Shown here one piece after another: positions 48,823 through 61,180 of a stretch of 64,000 nt of DNA. Within the stretch, counting starts at the first letter, position 1. Each line of letters opens with the position of its first letter. A model generated the notes under the pieces. It had not been told where the DNA came from and made no database searches. It saw nothing but the letters and a program-made list of their open reading frames with translations. This DNA comes from Siphonodentalium dalli (Eukaryota; Mollusca; Scaphopoda; Gadilida; Siphonodentaliidae), in assembly GCA_032622095.1 (NCBI GenBank), contig CP136063.1, positions 214,661,982-214,725,981 of the forward strand, in the 5' to 3' direction. The position numbers were made by a program, and so were the translations under genes.

Positions 48823-49116
48823 CGTGGCCCAATAGACAGTCAACGAGAAGAATTTCATGGACCAAATTGCGGGTAAAGGTGGATAACTCTAAAATCAAGT
48901 GGCTTTTTGTGTCAAATATTAGACAAACCGGCAAAATTTCGTTGAATAAAATGTTGATAAATAACAGGTTTTGTGCAATTTTATAATATAGCTGATTGTG
49001 CTTTTCATTATTTTTGGGCAATTATTAGATTCTGATAACTGAAGAGACATTTCAAAAAATGTTGTTGTTGTTGGAATGTGATGATATTGGGACCCTCTGA
49101 TCGGATTGAGTACCTT
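48823..49116 (+). repeat. dispersed repeat, copy 2
   Basis: Aligns with 1-292 along its length, including GTGGCTTTTTGTGTCAAATA and AAAATGTTGATAAATAA. It lies close to the exon of GLOD5 and shows no coding sequence. Confidence 0.75.
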
Positions 49117-49227
49117 TAAACCAAATACGGACAGGTGAAGTTGGAAACATACATGTAAACACATATTAAGAATATTAATGATGATTTTTTTTAGAGGAGC
49201 GACTCTATCACACATTTAACTACTCAC

Positions 49228-49395
49228 CTTAAATGTGGAGACGGTCATTCCCAGAACCTTGGTATAGAAATCAATCGAACGATCGATGTCCTTGACGGTG
49301 ATAACGAAATGATCGAGGCGGTCTATGGTGAATGCCGACATCAGTCTTGTGTAAATTGGAACTGTCGTCTGCGTCGCCGCTCGCCATAGTGGAAC
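49228..49395 (-). CDS. GLOD5: glyoxalase-domain protein GLOD5, upstream exon
   Basis: The donor is AAG/GTGAGT at 49,227. From the ATG at 49,341 the exon gives 38 codons, including RLDHFVITVKDIDRSIDFY and LGMTVSTFK, the first VOC module; histidine 11 is the usual first metal ligand (family knowledge). This start gives a 133-residue protein. The frame stays open for 18 more codons up to an acceptor-like TTTCATTTAG at 49,396-49,405, adding VPLWRAATQTTVPIYTRL, which has arginines, many hydroxyl residues and no acidic ones. That looks like part of a mitochondrial presequence, so an upstream exon with the true start is likely but not found. An out-of-frame ATG (GCGAGC) near 49,386 is therefore probably not the start. 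Confidence 0.85.
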
Positions 49396-49717
49396 CTAAA
49401 TGAAATACACATTGTTTACTATGAAAATATAACGTGCATATCGTATGTCGAGTCACGTATACTGGTGCCATTCGATCAGATCAAGGTGTGTCATGATAAC
49501 CTTGGCATTAATTCACCATAATGTTTAAAGAATTATTGTGGACGTATTTCAGTGTATAAAACTGACAATTTAGTACCAAAACAATATTGCCGATGGACGA
49601 CTGTAACAATCAACTACGATTGTCGAAAATTCCAATCACATATAGACTGTGCTGTATTTCAGAGAACACAACGTCTGATCTTTGCACAAATGTAATTATT
49701 TACTCCCTTGTTCGGGA

Positions 49718-51488
49718 CGAATTATTGGGTGATATATATATAGAATATGTAGCTAGACTATATAGTAAAGTGTCGTCGAATTATTGTGTGATATATACAG
49801 AATATGTAGCTAGACTATATAGTAAAGTGTCGTCGAATTATTGGGTGATATATATAGAATATGTAGCTGGACTATATAGTAAAGTGTCGTCGAATTATTG
49901 GGTGATGTATATAGAATATGTAGCTGGACTATATAGTAAAGTGTCGTCGAATTATTGTGTGATATATATAGAATATGTAGCTAGACTATATAGTAAAGTG
50001 TCGTCGAATTATTGGGTGATGTATATAGAATATGTAGCTGGACTATATAGTAAAGTGTCGTCGAATTATTGGGTGATATATATAGAATATGTAGCTGGAC
50101 TATATAGTAAAGTGTCGTCGAATTATTGGGTGATATATATAGAATATGTAGCTAGACTATATAGTAAAGTGTCGTCGAATTATTGGGTGATATATATATA
50201 GAATATGTAGCTAGACTATATAGTAAAGTGTCGTCGAATTATTGGGTGATATATATGTATAGAATATTTAGCTAGACTATATAGTAAAGTGTCGTCGAAT
50301 TATTGGGTGATATATATATATAGAATATGTAGCTAGACTATATAGTAAAGTGTCGTCGAATTATTGGGTGATATATATAGAATATGTAGCTAGACTATAT
50401 AGTAAAGTGTCGTCGAATTATTGGGTGATATATATAGAATATGTAGCTAGACTATATAGTAAAGTGTCGTCGAATTATTGGGTGATATATATAGAATATG
50501 TAGCTGGACTATATAGTAAAGTGTCGTCGAATTATTGGGTGATATATATATATATAGAATATGTAGCTAGACTATATAGTAAAGTGTCGTCGAATTATTG
50601 GGTGATATATATATAGAATATGTAGCTAGACTATATAGTAAAGTGTCGTCGAATTATTGGGTGATATATATAGAATATGTAGCTGCACTATATAGTAAAG
50701 TGTCGTCGAATTATTGGGTGATATATATATATATAGAATATGTAGCTAGACTATATAGTCAAGTGTCGTCGAATTATTGGGTGATATATATATAGAATAT
50801 GTAGCTAGACTATATAGTAAAGTGTCGTCGAATTATTGGGTGATATATATAGAATATGTAGCTAGACTATATAGTAAAGTGTCGTCGAATTATTGGGTGA
50901 TATATATATATATATAGAATATGTAGCTGGACTATATAGTAAAGTGTCGTCGAATTATTGGGTGATATATATAGAATACGTAGCTAGACTATATAGTAAA
51001 GTGTCGTCGAATTATTGGGTGATATATATATAGAATATGTAGCTAGACTATATAGTAAAGTGTCGTCGAATTATTGGGTGATATATATATATATAGAATA
51101 TGTAGCTGGACTATATAGTAAAGTGTCGTCGAATTATTGGGTCATATATATATATAGAATATGTAGCTGGACTATATAGTAAAGTGTAGTCGAATTATTG
51201 GGTGATATATATATATAGAATATGTAGCTAGACTATATAGTAAAGTGTCGTCGAATTATTGGGTGATATATATATATAGAATATGTAGCTAGACTATATA
51301 GTAAAGTGTCGTCGAATTATTGGGTGATATATATATATAGAATATGTAGATAGACTATATAGTAAAGTGTCGTCGAATTATTGGGTGATATATATTATAT
51401 AGAATATGTAGCTAGACTATATAGTAAAGTGTCGTCGAATTATTGGGTGATATATATAGAATACGTAGCTAGACTATATAGTGTCGTC
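49718..51488 (+). repeat. 57-bp satellite array, about 30 units
   Basis: The unit is ATATAGAATATGTAGCTAG, then ACTATATAGTAAA, GTGTCGTCG and AATTATTGGGTGATAT. The basic length of 57 bp varies with the number of TA steps to about 65 bp. Units are highly alike, so homogenisation is recent. Because 57 is a multiple of three, the array creates long frames repeating YSKVSSNYWVIYIEYVA; these are not genes. The right end passes without a break into a foldback repeat copy at GTGTCGTCGCTTAAACTG. Confidence 0.95.
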
Positions 51489-52100
51489 GCTTAAACTGTG
51501 TATGTCCGTGAGGGATATTTGAGCATCTATTGGGCGAGGCTCTGCCGAGTCCAATAGATGCCAAACCCCCCGAGCGGAAATAAACAGTTTAAGCGACATT
51601 GGCTACATATTTTATTTATCCATCCCACAAAACTTGCCTTTTGTGAAGTAAATCTTCATTGTCTCAGTTTTACGTTCGTTATTTTGTTGACGCTCCTGCA
51701 TGTATTAGGTCAAGCAAACTAATTAGCATCCATGAGGTTCAAAAAACGGAGTGCAGCTTAGAGCGAAATAGTTCGTTAGTTAAGTTTGTTTTATAGTTAT
51801 TCTAAGCTGGCGTTGTATTAATAGTTTACATATGTTTTAGAGCGAAACACATATGCGTTTACGAATTGTGTATCAACTGGGGTGAATTATGGACGATAAA
51901 ACGTCCCAAAAGTTACAATGACGTCATTTAGGTCGTTTGACGGTCCTAGTTACCTGCGCAATTTGCATATTCATTTACGTCATGAAAGTAGTACTAACCT
52001 AATACAGCTATGTTGACCTAATAAAGCTACATTGACGTAATAAACGTAACGTGTATTATACAGGCGTTAAGGCAATAGATGTAGTGAGCGCTGGATAAAT
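51481..52100 (-). repeat. large foldback repeat, copy 4, joined to the satellite
   Basis: Begins inside the central hairpin (GTCGTCGCTTAAACTG) and runs through the family blocks to GTAGTACTAACCTAATACAG, then AATAAACGTAACG and GGATAAAT. The arm expected on the left is absent; the satellite stands in its place. Confidence 0.75.
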
Positions 52101-54592
52101 ATAAGGTAATGATTCCGCGAACAATATTCACTGCATGTACATCCTTTATAACAATGATGTTGTTTTCTGGCTATTATTAAATCAAATTTATGAAAATAAC
52201 TAATTTGGGGAAAATTATTTGCTATTCTGTCCTAAATAAACGGAGTGTGCCACATCACTTTAACCGATGTAGCCTTATTGGGGTTTGTATGCCAACATGT
52301 TCAGTGCCGCAACCATCAGCAGTGCATTATTATGTGGTTAACAACCCCACCTCAGTCCACCAACAATGCCAAAACTTAGATAACGACGGACAAAACCACA
52401 ACCGAGTGCCCGAAAATACACACTTAAAGCCACAATACATTTATTAGAGTAATTACCTTTTAATGGCTCACTTAATTTTCTACCCTCCATATCACATTAT
52501 ATAAAATATTTGTCATAGCATATACCATCTGGACTGTTCTGCAAAGTCTACTATTTTCAATGGAAGGGGAATAACTCGGTATCTCAGTCTGAATTATGTT
52601 GCATTCTGGGAGCGAAGTGGGGGAAATGTTTCTGTGATTTCAGCTATTTTCTATTACTCTATGGGCACCTTCTGAGACACAGACGTTCCAAATGGTGATA
52701 AATTATAGCATGTTAATCATATTTAGTCATATATTGCTATTAAAACCGTAATCATGGCACTATAAAAAACATAATCGCGCCTTTTGGGAATGGCCTTCAC
52801 TTTATACATGTTATACTCTTTTAAAGGATGAAATCTTGTTTATTTGATTTGTACATCATATCTAAATAATTTAAACTGGCGAATTAATGGGGGTGTATTT
52901 TTTTGGGAGTGCGAAATTTATTTAACTACTGAGCCGCGGTACTTCTCTGTGTTTCTAGGCAAAAGTTTGCTGCGGGATAGCTCGGACACCTGTGGATATA
53001 TTTTAAAAAGTGAGCACATGGCCTATGGTTTTTCTTGCATTTTCTTGGTAAACATCACGGGAGTGGCCGGCATGGACTTGATGTGTGTGACTTGGTATAT
53101 GATTTGCGGACATCGTCAATGTATACGCTTTGCAAAGGTATTGAGGACATATGCACGGACACTGGTTATCAACCAAAGAAATTGAAACTTGTGACGTGTG
53201 GGTTTCCCCCAGTTCCGCACTGGCGCAACATCCGCGCAACAACATTATATATTAATGTATAATGGAAGCATGAAGAGCACGTTAGCTTGATAATTGATTT
53301 ATAAGAGTTGAGCTCTCGGCGTTCCGTAGATCTGGTGAAGAATAATTATGCTTTATATCGGTGTCGGCTGGGTACACATCAAATGCTGAGTGTGTGTCGC
53401 GACAGGTCCGACAGGGTAACCAAACAGCTCACAGATCCATGCCCGTCTTTTTGTTTGGGACTATTTGTATTCGATGTTATCATATATACATATAACGTCA
53501 CCTTAAAAGGAACTCGTGTTGGCTAGGAAATGTATGTAATACCACATTGTACTCACTGTATGTTGATAATTCGTCCCAAGGAAAATATGTCCTAACCGTC
53601 GACAGGCAGGGAGCGCCATTTTATGTCGGATGTGTCGCGGGTGGTTGACCTACGGGCGAGTTTGACGATAAACCTCGCTTCAGTAACACATGTTGATATG
53701 CGAGTGCACGTGTGTGTGACTGGGAAAAGCCCATACGTCACAAATTTCAGTTTTGTATTGATCGTCACGCGCTGGTTATATTTCGAGGAAATGTGTTTCA
53801 TACTTCCGCGCACATGTGCACTTATCAGCTTATTTGAAGTAATTTCCGTGTTGTATTTAGCTTTAACATATTGTGTTCCCAATGATAGTGACTGTGTGTA
53901 CATCCTAGATTAATTTAAATTATAATAGCACTTGGCACAAGAAGGGGGTCGGTAAAAAACATTCTGGCACGTGTGAAACTAAAGACTTGTTTTCACCTTT
54001 GATAACAAATTTTTGGACTCACCCACCCCTCGACCCAAAAATGTTTCCATTTTAACAAGTTGTTTTTTTCCGACGATTTTCGACGTCATACATTGCTCGA
54101 AAATTGCAGCAAGGTGTCTCGAAGTGAGTGCTCGCTGTTTTCTTTACCTATATATAAAACAAACTCAACCAAATGAGCTATTTATCAGTTTTTCAAGCTC
54201 ACAATGAAAGCCGTGATTCCCAATCCCATATAAATATTTTAGTGTTCAAGAGACTGAATTCGGTTACCATGTTCGAGGTTGTGAAATTTTAACGCCAAAA
54301 TTTCCTTAATACGATTCTGTTCTATATCCGATTTTTGAAGTATCCACGATGAGTTATTGGGAGAGCTCATTAGTCCAATATATAGATTGTTGATATCTCT
54401 CAAAAATATAGAAAAACACGAATGTTGAAATTTAGAGGAATTTAACCATAAAATTGTCTAGCCTGCAGAGCGGTTCGCAAAAATACTATCTGCGTCCAAA
54501 TGTGGGTACCCACCATAATTTCGGGTATCAAAGCCGCAGATCGAGATGTCGTCAAACCAGATCTGGGATGTCAAAGATGCTAATGATATACT
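52101..54592. other. intergenic, possible GLOD5 5' flank, no gene recognised
   Basis: Frames at 52,190-52,447 and 53,592-53,913 have no known domain; the latter is open on both strands. A loose copy of the 469-bp repeat lies at 52,819-53,066. If GLOD5 has a further 5' exon it should lie here or beyond, but I cannot pick it out. Confidence 0.45.
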
Positions 54593-55275
54593 TCACATTT
54601 TGACCGTTTCTGCTTGAAAATATCCCAATTATCAATCTGACAGGCCGTCACAATATATCATCTTTAGGGTGGGGGTGCACGTGTAAGGGTAAAACGTGTA
54701 TGTTTGTTTGTGTTTTATGTTCTAATGTCATATTAATAGTATAATCCCTATTAATCCCTTAATCAGTCCCTTCAATCGGTACCAAACCTCTTTTTTTTTG
54801 TATTTAGTGCGTAAATTGTTTTCAGACAATTTAAATAATTTCGGCCATATTTGTGAACTGAAATGGTCACCAGATGAAAAAATCTAAACTTAGGGTTGTC
54901 ATATCCAACAATGGGCAGAACCCGTTGAAAACTCGACGAAAACTCGAACCTAACAAGGGTGTGCAAATAGAAGTTACTGGAAGGGGTACATTTAGAAACT
55001 ATAGGTGAACACCCCAACAGGGACCCTCTAGCCACGTCCCTGCTAACTCATGATTTACAATGATTTAATTTTTCCATTCGTTGTACAGTTCCGGGCCTAT
55101 AATATCGAATGACACAGAATAGCCTATACTATTAATATGACATTAGAACATAAAACACCAACAAACATACACGTTTTCACCCTTGCACATGTACCCCACC
55201 CTATAAAGATGATCCAAGTGCCGGCCTGTCCGAATGATAATTAGGATATTTTCAAGCAGAAAAGGTCAAAATGTC
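54593..55275. mobile_element. 683-bp element with long inverted ends
   Basis: Arms of about 145 bp face each other: TTTTGACC, TCTGCTTGAAAATATCC and ATTCTAATGTCATATTAATA-type sequence on the left have complements at 55,126-55,275. The centre contains GGGACCCTCTAGCCACGTCC, which also occurs near 63,330, so a fragment of another repeat is nested inside. No coding sequence. Confidence 0.65.
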
Positions 55276-55307
55276 GACTTTCAATGATTTTTGCACTAAA
55301 TAAGTTT

Positions 55308-55383
55308 TCATAAATGTGGGAAACTACAGTCCTGGAGTGAAGGGTCCTTCACTCCAGGACAGTGTTTTCCCATATTTATAAAT
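55308..55383. repeat. 76-bp hairpin
   Basis: ATAAATGTGGGAAA and CAGTCCTGGAGTGAAGG pair with the right half; the loop is only a few bases. It lies just outside the 54,593 element. Confidence 0.85.
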
Positions 55384-55599
55384 CCATTATTCTATATACA
55401 TTTCATGATTTGTTCAGGCACAGCGTTCCTAAGAATCAATGAGTATCTTAAATGAATTAATTTGATTAATAAATAAGAAAAGTATATGATTATAAGTTAT
55501 ATTTTTTCTTTGTGTGGGTCGGGTTGTCGCTGGTTCGGGTCGTTCTGGTCAGGTTGTCCCTGATAAAAGAAATTTTGACCGCCTATCATAATATCATCT

Positions 55600-55712
55600 T
55601 TAAAGGGGTGGCATACAGGAAGGCACTCTAGTCTGACTATGACACCCCCTAGAATATAGATTACAATATTTGTAAAATGTACTAAATACTAAATAAAATA
55701 TCCTTTCCTATC
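55600..55712 (+). mobile_element. 3' end fragment of a non-LTR retrotransposon
   Basis: A GGGGTGGCATACAGGAAGG block, a CCCCCT block and a terminal AATAAAATATCCTTTCCTATCC resemble the 3' end of the element at 22,994-26,015. Only the tail is present, as expected for a heavily truncated insertion. Confidence 0.55.
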
Positions 55713-55819
55713 CTGAGACGGGTGATCTCTGGCCGATCGGATCGGTTTGTTCCTGGGTCGGTTGGTCCCGTTCCCCCAGCACCAAAGATGCAACTTCTTG
55801 TTTTAGAACAAATGTTATC

Positions 55820-56220
55820 TGTAAATGGGATCCGGTTATATATTCTATAATTCGCCATCTTCAGAGAAATGAACATGATTGACGGAGATAAATATAGCAA
55901 AGTTTCATGAGATATTTATCCCGATTAGAATGAAATTCAATAAGCGTTAAATCATTGTGTAATACTATTTGATATCCATTTAAGACAATTAAACCGCGTA
56001 TATTAACCTTCTTTATGAACGTCGTTTTTTAATGCTTCACTTATTCTGTGGTCATTCATCGAAGTTATGTTTCTTTGACAGTCTCGCACTGCGCACTGAT
56101 ATTTTCTCTACATTTCCAAGATTGATAACTCTACTTTTCCTTCCTATATGTATGCAAGATTCGCTAAATCAGCCGATAGGGTGATCGACCTCCCTTAGAC
56201 TGACATCAGATTATATATAT
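55820..56220 (+). repeat. local duplicated block, copy 1
   Basis: Blocks AGCAAAGTTTCATGAGATAT, GTGGTCATTCATCGAAGTTA, GCACTGCGCACTGATATT and GATTGATAACTCTACT recur at 59,780-60,125, and partly at 58,420-58,540. No reading frame is conserved. Confidence 0.7.
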
Positions 56221-56225
56221 TCAAG

Positions 56226-56606
56226 GTTGCACAGCTGTAAATGTTTTCACAGGCATCAATGCTAACGTTTTAGCGTATACTATATTGGCAATATAAACAT
56301 TGGGTCCAAAATTGTCTTTAAATCTGAAAAATTGACACTTTGTGAAACTTTTTGCACAAAAAAATCAGGTACGACAGGCAGGGAATTCGCCTTTAAATCT
56401 TGTGTTTTCCTAACTAGTGTCAGAACCGCATAAAAAAATACTGTCATATTTTAGACCACAACAAAAAATTCAAACTTCACTACAGAGGGTTAATTCCTGT
56501 GCCAATGGCTATTTTACCAGTGGGAAACCATAGGGAAGAGGTGTGATTATTTTATTATGCAAAAAGCACACAAGGCTATTGACCAATCAGGGCCCAGTGT
56601 ATATTT
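56226..56606 (+). repeat. 381-bp direct repeat, left copy
   Basis: Nearly identical to 58,016-58,400 in the same orientation, 1.8 kb away. Contains GACACTTTG, AAATCAGGTACGACAGGCAG and TTGACCAATCAGGGCCCAGT. It could be a duplicated segment or a pair of terminal repeats; no gag or pol sequence lies between the copies. Confidence 0.75.
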
Positions 56607-56656
56607 TATTCTCTCCGCTAGAGGTCTCTCCGAACCTTATTTACACCAGTATAACC

Positions 56657-57121
56657 TATAGGAATCACGGAACTAAATGGTTTCCCATAGGCGACAGTGT
56701 TAACGTTTCGGCCAAATTCGCTGAATTGAAGCCTGCAGGCCATACCAGTGATGTTTACCCAGCTAGATTGACACCAGTTGATCTCGAAAATGCAAGAAAA
56801 ATCATAGGTCATGTGTTTACTTTTTAAAATAAATCCCCAAGTGTACGACAGGGCTATCTCACTGCCAAATTTGATCTGGAAAAACCCAGATCTACAACAG
56901 CTAGTTAAATACATTTCCCGCTCACAAAAATCCGTTCCCCCATTCATTCACCAGTTTAAATTATTTAGATATTATGTACAAATCAAATAAACGCGATGTC
57001 ATCCTTTAATAACGTGTCGCATGTATCAGGTGAAGGTCATTCTTCAGTTACCTTCACCTTTAGCATTCCACGGTGTACTCGCTCCCCGACTCTATAACAC
57101 ATTTAGCTCCCTGATTCCTAT
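56657..57121 (-). repeat. 469-bp dispersed repeat, copy B (inverted)
   Basis: Reverse complement of copy A at 45,363-45,831 with few differences. It lies immediately to the right of the 381-bp direct repeat. Confidence 0.75.
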
Positions 57122-58015
57122 AGCGATAGCCCGCTTTTTCGCAGAATAATTGTAACTCCCTACATTTCTTCAGAATTGCCCATCAATGGAAAAAATGTGT
57201 TCAAAAACAATATCACTTCTGCGGTTCTTTATTTATCACACACAATTTAACCCCACCCTTTAACACATTATTCATCAAAAAAGCACAAATTTCCACCACA
57301 GGTCATGTTCAGGCCCCATTTTCACACAGTTTTTGGGGTCTGGTGTTGCAAACCTGGCTCAGCTATGGAAGACTGTACAAGATCCTTTCCATGAGAGAAC
57401 TTCATTCTGATAATGTGAGGTCATTGAGTCCAGATTTGAGCAGCTGAGCATGAAGCACATGACTTTATCAGCACATGGAAGACTAAAATATGATATTTTC
57501 AGGTCTGCAAGGGTGATCTGAGATAACTGGATGTGGGTGTATATTGAATTAGTTGAACAAAAATATGCTCTCTTTGAAGTGCTGAAGCATTTTCTTATAT
57601 GTGTCCAAGTTTTAGTGCTATTAACCTTCAAATGACCATACCTACCAGTGGAAATGAATAACTTGTATGATATATATCCGTATATCACTGGCTATAAAAT
57701 CCAAAATACTTGTCAGATTAGCTTCTTATAACAAGTGATATGTGTCTCATTGACATGCTCATGTTATGGGTCATTTGCATTATCATGTGACTACTACCAC
57801 CTTGAAAAAAATTGAAAATACCTTGAAAAATTGGCAATTTTTATGAAAAAATCATACTATTTTTGGCTGATGTAAGAGCAAGAAGACATCAGCAGCAAGA
57901 ATAGCTACACCATGCATGAGAGATTCGTTGGACTGAAAGACCAGGCTGTTAAAAATGCAATAAAATACTTTAAAGTGACTCCCATGAATCAAAAAGACCA
58001 AAAAAGCTCATTTTA
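57122..58015. other. intergenic, nothing recognised
   Basis: A 109-codon minus-strand frame (57,359-57,688) has no recognisable domain. The remainder is AT-rich. Confidence 0.5.
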
Positions 58016-58400
58016 GGTTACACAAGTGTAAATGTTTTCCATAGGCCTCAGTGCTAATGGTTTGGCGTATACTATTGGCAATATAAACATTGGGTCCAAA
58101 ATTTTCTTTAAATCTGAAAAATTGACACTTTGGGAAACTTTTTGCACAAAAAAATCAGGTACGACAGGCAGGGAATTCGCCTTTAAATCTTGTGTTTTCC
58201 TAACTAGTGTCAGAACCGCATAAAAAAATACTCTCATATTTTAGACCACAACAAAAAATTCAAACTTCACTACAGAGTGTTAATTCCTGTACCAATGGCT
58301 ATTTTACCAGTGGGAAACCATAGGGAAGAGGTGTGATGATTTTATTATGCAAAAAGCACACAAGGCTATTGACCAATCAGGGCCCAGTGTATATGTTATT
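58016..58400 (+). repeat. 381-bp direct repeat, right copy
   Basis: Partner of 56,226-56,606, with a few substitutions and a short indel near 58,068. Confidence 0.75.
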
Positions 58401-60425
58401 GTCTCCTATATATTCCTTCCGCATTTGTTCTACATTTCCAAGATTGATAACTCTACGTTTCCTTCCTGTGCATGCAACATTCGCGAAATAAGCCAATAGG
58501 ATTACCTCCCGTAGACCGACATCGGCTCATATTCCAGTTTCTTTCAAACGAGACGGATGTACGTCTCTTTTGGTGTCCACTGAAGTTCATTTCTACAACG
58601 ACGCGGTATTCCCAACATGACGTAAAATTTCCAAATATGGAGTGCATTCCTGGCGTAGTAAATTTTTGTGAGAATCGTAGTTACTTAGAAATAGTTATAA
58701 ATACAACAAGATGCGAAAGAATAATCACTCACGGATATCGTTGACTGATAACAACTCGAATATGAACTCTCCTGTATTGCGATGAGTAAATTGAGTTATG
58801 CATATATGGCCTGTATTCAGTTTTCCAACAATAGTTGAGAATGACAAAGCGTGGGAATCTTGTCAACACGTCATTGACCTCTATCGGTGAAGTGGTCTGT
58901 TATGCCATAAACCAATGAAATTTCGCGCGTGTTTCGCCACTTTGTAATGAAATGGGGGAAATCCCATCAATTCAGTATGTATGAATTCAATGTATGAATG
59001 AGATATCCAGAGACGCAAATATTGTAAAATATTCGTCGGCTTTTTAAAGAGACTGCTTATATTCAAGAACGCGCGCGCATTGGTAAAGAAACGGGTCGCT
59101 GAGTTAAATCCGATACATGGTAAAGTACAATATATATAATTTGTCATCTGGAATTATTTGTTCATTGTTTATGTTGTAATATATTTGGGTAAATTCAACA
59201 AAATACAGACACACTTTATTATTTATCACTATCGAACAACAAATGCATTAAAGACATATTATGGACTTGTTCGAATTCGTGAATCTGATAAGTTAGTGTT
59301 CAGATGTTATGCCAACCTGGATAATGTAGCATTCTACTAACATCGCCGAAAATTTCAAAGAAATTGACCATACCACTCAGTAGAAAACATCGTCAAAACT
59401 ACGCTCAATTGTAAATATTTACATCTGGATTCTGGACTCAACAATCGGCGACAAACAAACACAAATTATTTCGCCATCCAGAGTCAGTGCATTTAAACAA
59501 TATATCTGAATGACGGTGTGTGTTGGCAATTTGGATTAATATTCGTGAAAAGAACAACTTTGAGCAAGGTTATTCTCCATTTCTATTGGATCACCCTGCC
59601 AGAGTGTTTCACATCACTTTAACGCTCTACATTTAGTTTGAGTTCGATGGTGCAATCAGAAAATCAAAAACATTGTAGACTCGGAGCTCCAGCCGTTGAA
59701 GGCCGATACATGTATTTGAGCTGATTGGTCGTATTCGCATGTTTCCGTTGAATAGATTACTCAGTATCTTCATGGCGTTTATTAGATTGATTGAAAATGA
59801 TTGACGAAAATATATATAGCAAAGTTTCATGAGATATTTAACCAGATTAGAATGAAATCAAGGATTCAATAAGCGTTCAATCATTGTATAATACTAATTT
59901 CTATCCATATAAGATAATATAATTAAAACGCGTATCAAGCTTATTAATGTTTCACTTATACTGTGGTCATTCATCGAAGTTATGTTTATCTGACAGTCTC
60001 GCACTGCGCACTGATATTGCGCTACATTTTCAAGATTGATAACTCTACTCTTCCTTCCTATGTTTGCAAGATTCGCGAAATCAGCCGATATGGTAACCTC
60101 CCGTAGACCGACATCAGCTAAAATTCAAGAACGCTCATTAGTTAGATAAGTTTAAATGGTTATGAAACGGGTCGCTGAGTTAAATCTGATACATGGTAAA
60201 AATACAGTAATTTGTCAACTAGAATCATTTGTTAATTATTTATGTTGTTATAATTGGGTCGCAACAAGTAAAGAGTAAATTCAACACAATACAGACACTC
60301 TTTATCATTTATCACTATCGAATAACAAATGCAGAAAATATCTACATTGTCGCTTGAGTTCGATGGTGCAATAAGAAAATCAAAAACATTGTAGAGCTCC
60401 AGTCGTCGAAGGGCGGGCGGACAAA
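58401..60425. other. mosaic of locally duplicated sequence
   Basis: The block at 59,100-59,250 (GAAACGGGTCGCTGAGTTAA) recurs at 60,168-60,330. GAGTTCGATGGTGCAAT with its downstream part occurs at 59,641 and 60,357. The 55,820 block recurs at 59,780-60,125. No genes are visible; the stretch looks like several rounds of segmental copying or one decayed repeat family. Confidence 0.55.
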
Positions 60426-60789
60426 TCCTACTCTTTTATGTATACATATTCCTACTCTTTATGTATATAGATTCCTACTCTTTCTATATATAGATTCCTA
60501 CTCTTTATGTATATAGATTCCTACTCTTTTATGTATATAGCTTCCTACTCATTTATATATATATATATATTGCTACTCTTTTATGTGTTAGATTGCCACT
60601 CTTTTATGTATATAGATTCCTATATTTGTATGTATATAGATTCCTACACTTTTATGTATATAGATTGCTACTCTTTTATGTATATATATTCCTACTCTTT
60701 ATGTATATAGATTCCCACTCTTTTATGTATATAGATTCCTACTCTTTATGTATATAGATTGCTACTCTTTGTGTATATATATTCCTACT

Positions 60790-60860
<71 letters not shown>

Positions 60861-61180
60861 CTATATATATATATTGCTACTCTTTATGTAAATAGATTGC
60901 TACTCTTTTATGTATATAGATTGCTACTATTTTATATGTATAGATTGCTACTCATTTGTATATATAGATTCCTACTGTTTTATGTATATAGATTACTATT
61001 CTTTTATGTGTATAGATTGCTACTCTTTTATGTGTATAGAATGCTACTCTTTTATGCGTATAGATTGCCACTCTTTTGTGTGTATATATTTCTACTCTTT
61101 TATGTATATATATTTTATGCATATAGATTTTATGTATAGATTTTATGTATATAAATTTTATGTATATAGATTGCTACAAG
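60426..61180 (+). repeat. 23-bp minisatellite with a (TA)n core
   Basis: CTACTCTTTTATGTATATAGATT repeats about thirty times with changes. A pure (TA)n run of about 65 bp lies near 60,796-60,860. Frames repeating YVYRLLLF or MYIDCYSF are by-products. Confidence 0.92.

Larger units (their letters stand above)
40947..49227 (-). other. 8.3-kb intron of GLOD5 filled with repeats
   Basis: Holds the elements listed separately. Segments 40,947-41,759 and 42,311-44,340 carry no element I can name. Within 43,490-44,060 the sequence is less AT-rich and has short frames ending near ACTGTTTGTTAATAAATGA, but no domain is recognisable. A further, unrecognised exon cannot be excluded. Confidence 0.65.

Noticed and set aside
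49271-49471. Minus-strand frame beginning MAPVYVTRH across the GLOD5 exon
   Set aside because: It is in a different frame from the conserved RLDHF block and passes through the intron.
49587-50795. Long repeat protein with a 19-residue period
   Set aside because: The 57-bp satellite unit is a multiple of three, so it keeps a frame open until a TA-step change shifts it. Base changes do not show codon-position bias.
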